Of a stretch of DNA of 8,146 nucleotides, positions 6,721 to 8,146 are shown piece by piece (positions within the stretch are counted from its first letter, which is position 1; each line of letters begins with the position of its first letter). Below the pieces are notes generated by a model that was given only the letters and a program-made list of their open reading frames with translations, searched no databases and had not been told where the DNA came from. The DNA lies in NCBI GenBank assembly GCA_934096025.1, contig CAKOLP010000033.1, positions 1 to 8,146 of the forward strand, written 5' to 3'. The DNA comes from an uncultured Bacilli bacterium. GTDB lineage: Bacteria; Bacillota_I; Bacilli_A; RF39; UBA660. Both the position numbers and the translations under genes were made by a program.

Positions 6721-7018
6721 ATGATAGTAACTATATGAGGATTTTGGTCATGTTGGGGAGTTCTTAATATTATAGATGCGATAAAAATTATAAAGGTAAT
6801 ATTTAATTGTTGCAAGTATTGAGTTAAAAAAAGATATAGTAAAAATATTAGTGAAGAAGAAAATTAGAGCAAAGTATTCCCTTATAAGTGTCGGAGCTAA
6901 TATTTGATATGGGTATCCGATGCGAGAAATTTTAAGTAATAGTAGAATAGATATACACGGAAGTATAGAGATTAAAATAAAAAAGAAAGCTTATCAAATT
7001 AGAACCAGTAGGGCATAA
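6721..7018 (+). pseudogene. comEC: Decayed second copy of the comEC 3' end (relic)
   Basis: Translated across frameshifts, this region follows the end of ComEC in order. Bases 6740-6769 give DFGHVGEFLI, matching the metal-site segment DYDHMGEAIN. Bases 6775-6819 give DAIKIIKVIFNCCKY, matching the segment with ENIIFNCGSY. Bases 6821-6904 give ELKKDIVKILVKKKI, then AKYSLISVGAN, matching ELEKELIKVLEKKKI and PKYGVISVGKN. After an in-frame TGA (6905-6907), YGYP and GSIEIKIKKKAYQIRTS match YGHP and GSIMFKIKNNRLKIKTS, ending at a TAA where ComEC ends. Damage includes at least two frameshifts, stops, D to G and H to Y changes in metal-site motifs, and a gap equal to about 89 codons that removes GDAG and GHHGS. 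The sequence differs clearly from the intact copy, so it is not a recent duplicate. It lies directly before holA, the ancestral place for the comEC end. Confidence 0.88.
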
Positions 7019-7043
7019 AATTTAATTTTTCATATAATATATT

Positions 7044-7057
7044 ACATTATATAATGT
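7044..7057. repeat. 14-bp perfect palindrome upstream of holA
   Basis: ACATTATATAATGT equals its own reverse complement. It lies 35 bases upstream of the holA -35 box. It may be a regulator site or a chance product of very AT-rich sequence. Confidence 0.4.
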
Positions 7058-7070
7058 TTAGATATATATA

Positions 7071-7082
7071 AAGAAGCTTCTT
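7071..7082. repeat. 12-bp perfect palindrome just upstream of the holA promoter
   Basis: AAGAAGCTTCTT is a perfect palindrome ending nine bases before the -35 box of holA. With four G/C bases it is less likely to be chance than its A/T-only surroundings. A regulatory role is possible but not shown. Confidence 0.4.
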
Positions 7083-7091
7083 ATAATTTAA

Positions 7092-7120
7092 TTGTATAAA
7101 AGATAATTTTTTGCTATAAT
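7092..7120 (+). promoter_or_regulatory. Extended -10 promoter of holA
   Basis: TGCTATAAT (7112-7120) is a perfect extended -10 element. A partial -35 box TTGTAT (7092-7097) lies 17 bases before TATAAT. The predicted start of transcription is near 7126-7128, only about nine bases before the holA ATG, so the transcript would have a very short leader that barely includes the AGGGA ribosome binding site (7126-7130). Confidence 0.75.
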
Positions 7121-7135
7121 TAAGTAGGGATATAA

Positions 7136-8068
7136 ATGAATTATTTAATTAGTGCAAACTCATATCGATTAATCAAAGAAGAAATAAAAAAAATAGTTAA
7201 AAATAAAAACTATTTAGTTTTTAATATGAATATAAATACAATAAGCGATTTATTGGAAGAAGCAAGTTATTATTCTCTTGATAGTAGTGATAAGGTAATT
7301 GTGGCTAGTAATGCTGATTTTTTTGGGACCAAAAAGCTCGAAGACAAAGACCAAGCTGCTTTAGAGAAGTACCTAAATAACCCTATTAAAAGTACTACTA
7401 TTATTTTTACGACATTAAATGGGATTGATCAGAGAAAAAAAATATGTAAAGAATTTAAACTTAATAATGCCTTAGTAAGTATTGACAAACTAGACCGTAA
7501 AGGTATTATGGCACTTTTAAATAAGTATTTAGATAATCATAGCTTTAAAGCAGATTATAATTCTTTAAATTATATTATTGAAAATTCTAATGATAATCTT
7601 GATATTATGTATAATGAATTGGATAAAATTATGCTTTATTATTCTAATTATACTAATATTAAGTTTAGTGATGTAAAAAAGATAGTAGGGGAAAAATTAG
7701 ATAATAATAATTTTCATTTTGTTAGTGCGGTTGTAGATAAAAAATTAGATGAAGCAATTAAGTTGTTTAATGATTTAAAAGTTTATAAAATTGAGCCTTT
7801 ATCTTTACTTATTTTATTAGCTCGGGAATACCGTCTTATGTATTTTGTTAAAAATTTATATAAAGATGTAGGGGTAAGTGGTTTAACAAAACGCTATAAT
7901 TTAATGGAATGGCAAGTAAATAAATTATATAATAATGCTCTAAATTATACGCAACAAGAGTTACTAGATAATCTTTATCTTTTAGCAAAAACAGATATTT
8001 CTATTAAAAAAGGTCTTTGGGATAAAGAAATAGCGATTTATAATTTTTTATTAAATGTTTGTTCATAA
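7136..8068 (+). CDS. holA: DNA polymerase III subunit delta
   Basis: The delta subunit opens the beta sliding clamp as part of the clamp-loader complex during chromosome replication. The 310-residue protein has family length and the expected order: an N-terminal AAA-like domain without a Walker motif (starting MNYLISANSYRLIKEEIKKI, with KVIVASNADFFG and TTIIFTT near 53-92), a middle lid region with NLDIMYNELDKIMLYY, then a helical collar domain. The collar carries FHFVSAVVDKKLDEAIKLFN, PLSLLILLAREYRLMY and a closing segment with LAKTDISIKKG. These are recognisable HolA signatures. The start ATG has a weak AGGGA upstream and its own promoter. In Bacillus-type genomes holA lies just downstream of comEC, as here once the intervening cassette is removed. 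It ends at a TAA one base before a long terminator hairpin. Confidence 0.92.
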   Translation: MNYLISANSYRLIKEEIKKIVKNKNYLVFNMNINTISDLLEEASYYSLDSSDKVIVASNADFFGTKKLEDKDQAALEKYLNNPIKSTTIIFTTLNGIDQRKKICKEFKLNNALVSIDKLDRKGIMALLNKYLDNHSFKADYNSLNYIIENSNDNLDIMYNELDKIMLYYSNYTNIKFSDVKKIVGEKLDNNNFHFVSAVVDKKLDEAIKLFNDLKVYKIEPLSLLILLAREYRLMYFVKNLYKDVGVSGLTKRYNLMEWQVNKLYNNALNYTQQELLDNLYLLAKTDISIKKGLWDKEIAIYNFLLNVCS

Positions 8069-8124
8069 GAAAAGGGGCTGTAATGAAATAATATAATTTC
8101 ATTGCAGCTTCTTTTTATTTTTAA
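8069..8124. terminator. Long bidirectional terminator hairpin after holA
   Basis: GCTGTAATGAAAT (8077-8089) pairs with ATTTCATTGCAGC (8096-8108) through thirteen pairs, one of them a wobble. Outward, GAAAAGGG pairs with TTCTTTTT through G-T, G-C and A-T pairs, giving about 21 pairs with a six-base loop. T-rich sequence follows on the plus strand. On the minus strand the stem exits into CCCCTTTTCTT, so it could also stop a convergent transcript. It begins immediately after the holA stop. Confidence 0.88.
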
Positions 8125-8129
8125 AAAAA

Positions 8130-8146
8130 CTAAAAAGCGTTGGAAA
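8130..8146 (-). CDS. Possible 3' end of a convergent gene, perhaps rpsT (ribosomal protein S20)
   Basis: Read on the minus strand, the last bases give the codons for Ser-Asn-Ala-Phe and a TAG stop (8132 down to 8130), just before the bidirectional hairpin. In Bacillus-like genomes rpsT lies convergent to holA, and S20 often ends in a short Lys-rich tail with Asn-Ala. Four codons are far too few to identify a gene. The call rests on gene order and the two-way terminator. Confidence 0.25.

Larger units (their letters stand above)
6676..7135. other. Region between the peptidase gene and holA
   Basis: This gap of 460 bases has no intact gene. It contains the peptidase terminator (6677-6700), the decayed comEC 3' end (about 6721-7018), two short perfect palindromes (7044-7057 and 7071-7082) and the holA promoter (7092-7120). 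Bases 6701-6720 may belong to the relic, but I cannot align them reliably. Confidence 0.85.

Noticed and set aside
6905..6907. In-frame TGA read as tryptophan (mycoplasma code) in the comEC relic
   Set aside because: prs and the DUF1016 gene end in TGA and normal genes use TGG for tryptophan. The relic also has frameshifts and other stops, so it is a true pseudogene.
1..8146. Transposase, integrase, CRISPR array, tRNA or rRNA
   Set aside because: No coding sequence resembles a recombinase, no regularly spaced repeats are present, and no tRNA- or rRNA-like segment was seen in the intergenic regions. The cassette therefore has no visible mobility gene of its own.

Overview
The window is very AT-rich (about a quarter G+C by eye) and densely packed. 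Every complete gene is on the plus strand. The gene content and order (pyruvate phosphate dikinase end, then comEA, comEC and holA) point to a low-GC Firmicute of the Bacilli/Erysipelotrichia/RF39 type, probably an uncultured gut lineage. Two genes end in TGA and tryptophan is encoded by TGG, so the standard bacterial code applies, not the mycoplasma code.

Layout. Positions 1-88 are the 3' end of pyruvate phosphate dikinase, followed by an inverted repeat and an intrinsic terminator. A strong sigma-A-type promoter (321-349), surrounded by symmetric sequence that looks like an operator, drives a two-gene operon. The operon encodes a divergent ribose-phosphate pyrophosphokinase (prs family, 390-1385) and an NrtR-type regulator with a decayed Nudix box (1394-2218). 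It ends at a terminator that begins inside the regulator's coding sequence. Next comes the competence operon: comEA (2311-2991) overlaps comEC (2960-5038).

Two accessory genes follow only 12 bases after comEC. One is a YhcG/DUF1016 PDDEXK-nuclease protein (5051-5941). The other is a small HExxH metallopeptidase-like protein with no signal peptide (5968-6675). Both end at one intrinsic terminator. Between them and holA (7136-8068, DNA polymerase III delta subunit) lies a stretch that looks non-coding. Read across its frameshifts, it is a decayed second copy of the 3' end of comEC (about 6721-7018).

Interpretation. In relatives such as Bacillus, comEC lies just upstream of holA, with rpsT convergent beyond holA. 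The comEC relic therefore sits where the original comEC end should be. This suggests that an incoming segment, carrying an intact comEC tail plus the nuclease and peptidase genes, displaced the old tail and left it as a fossil next to holA. holA now has its own extended -10 promoter just after the relic, very close to its start codon. A long hairpin after holA can terminate transcription on both strands, and the last few bases may be the end of a convergent gene, possibly rpsT.

The points most worth a second look are the comEC fossil, the nuclease-peptidase cassette inside the competence locus, and the NrtR-prs pair with its candidate operator.
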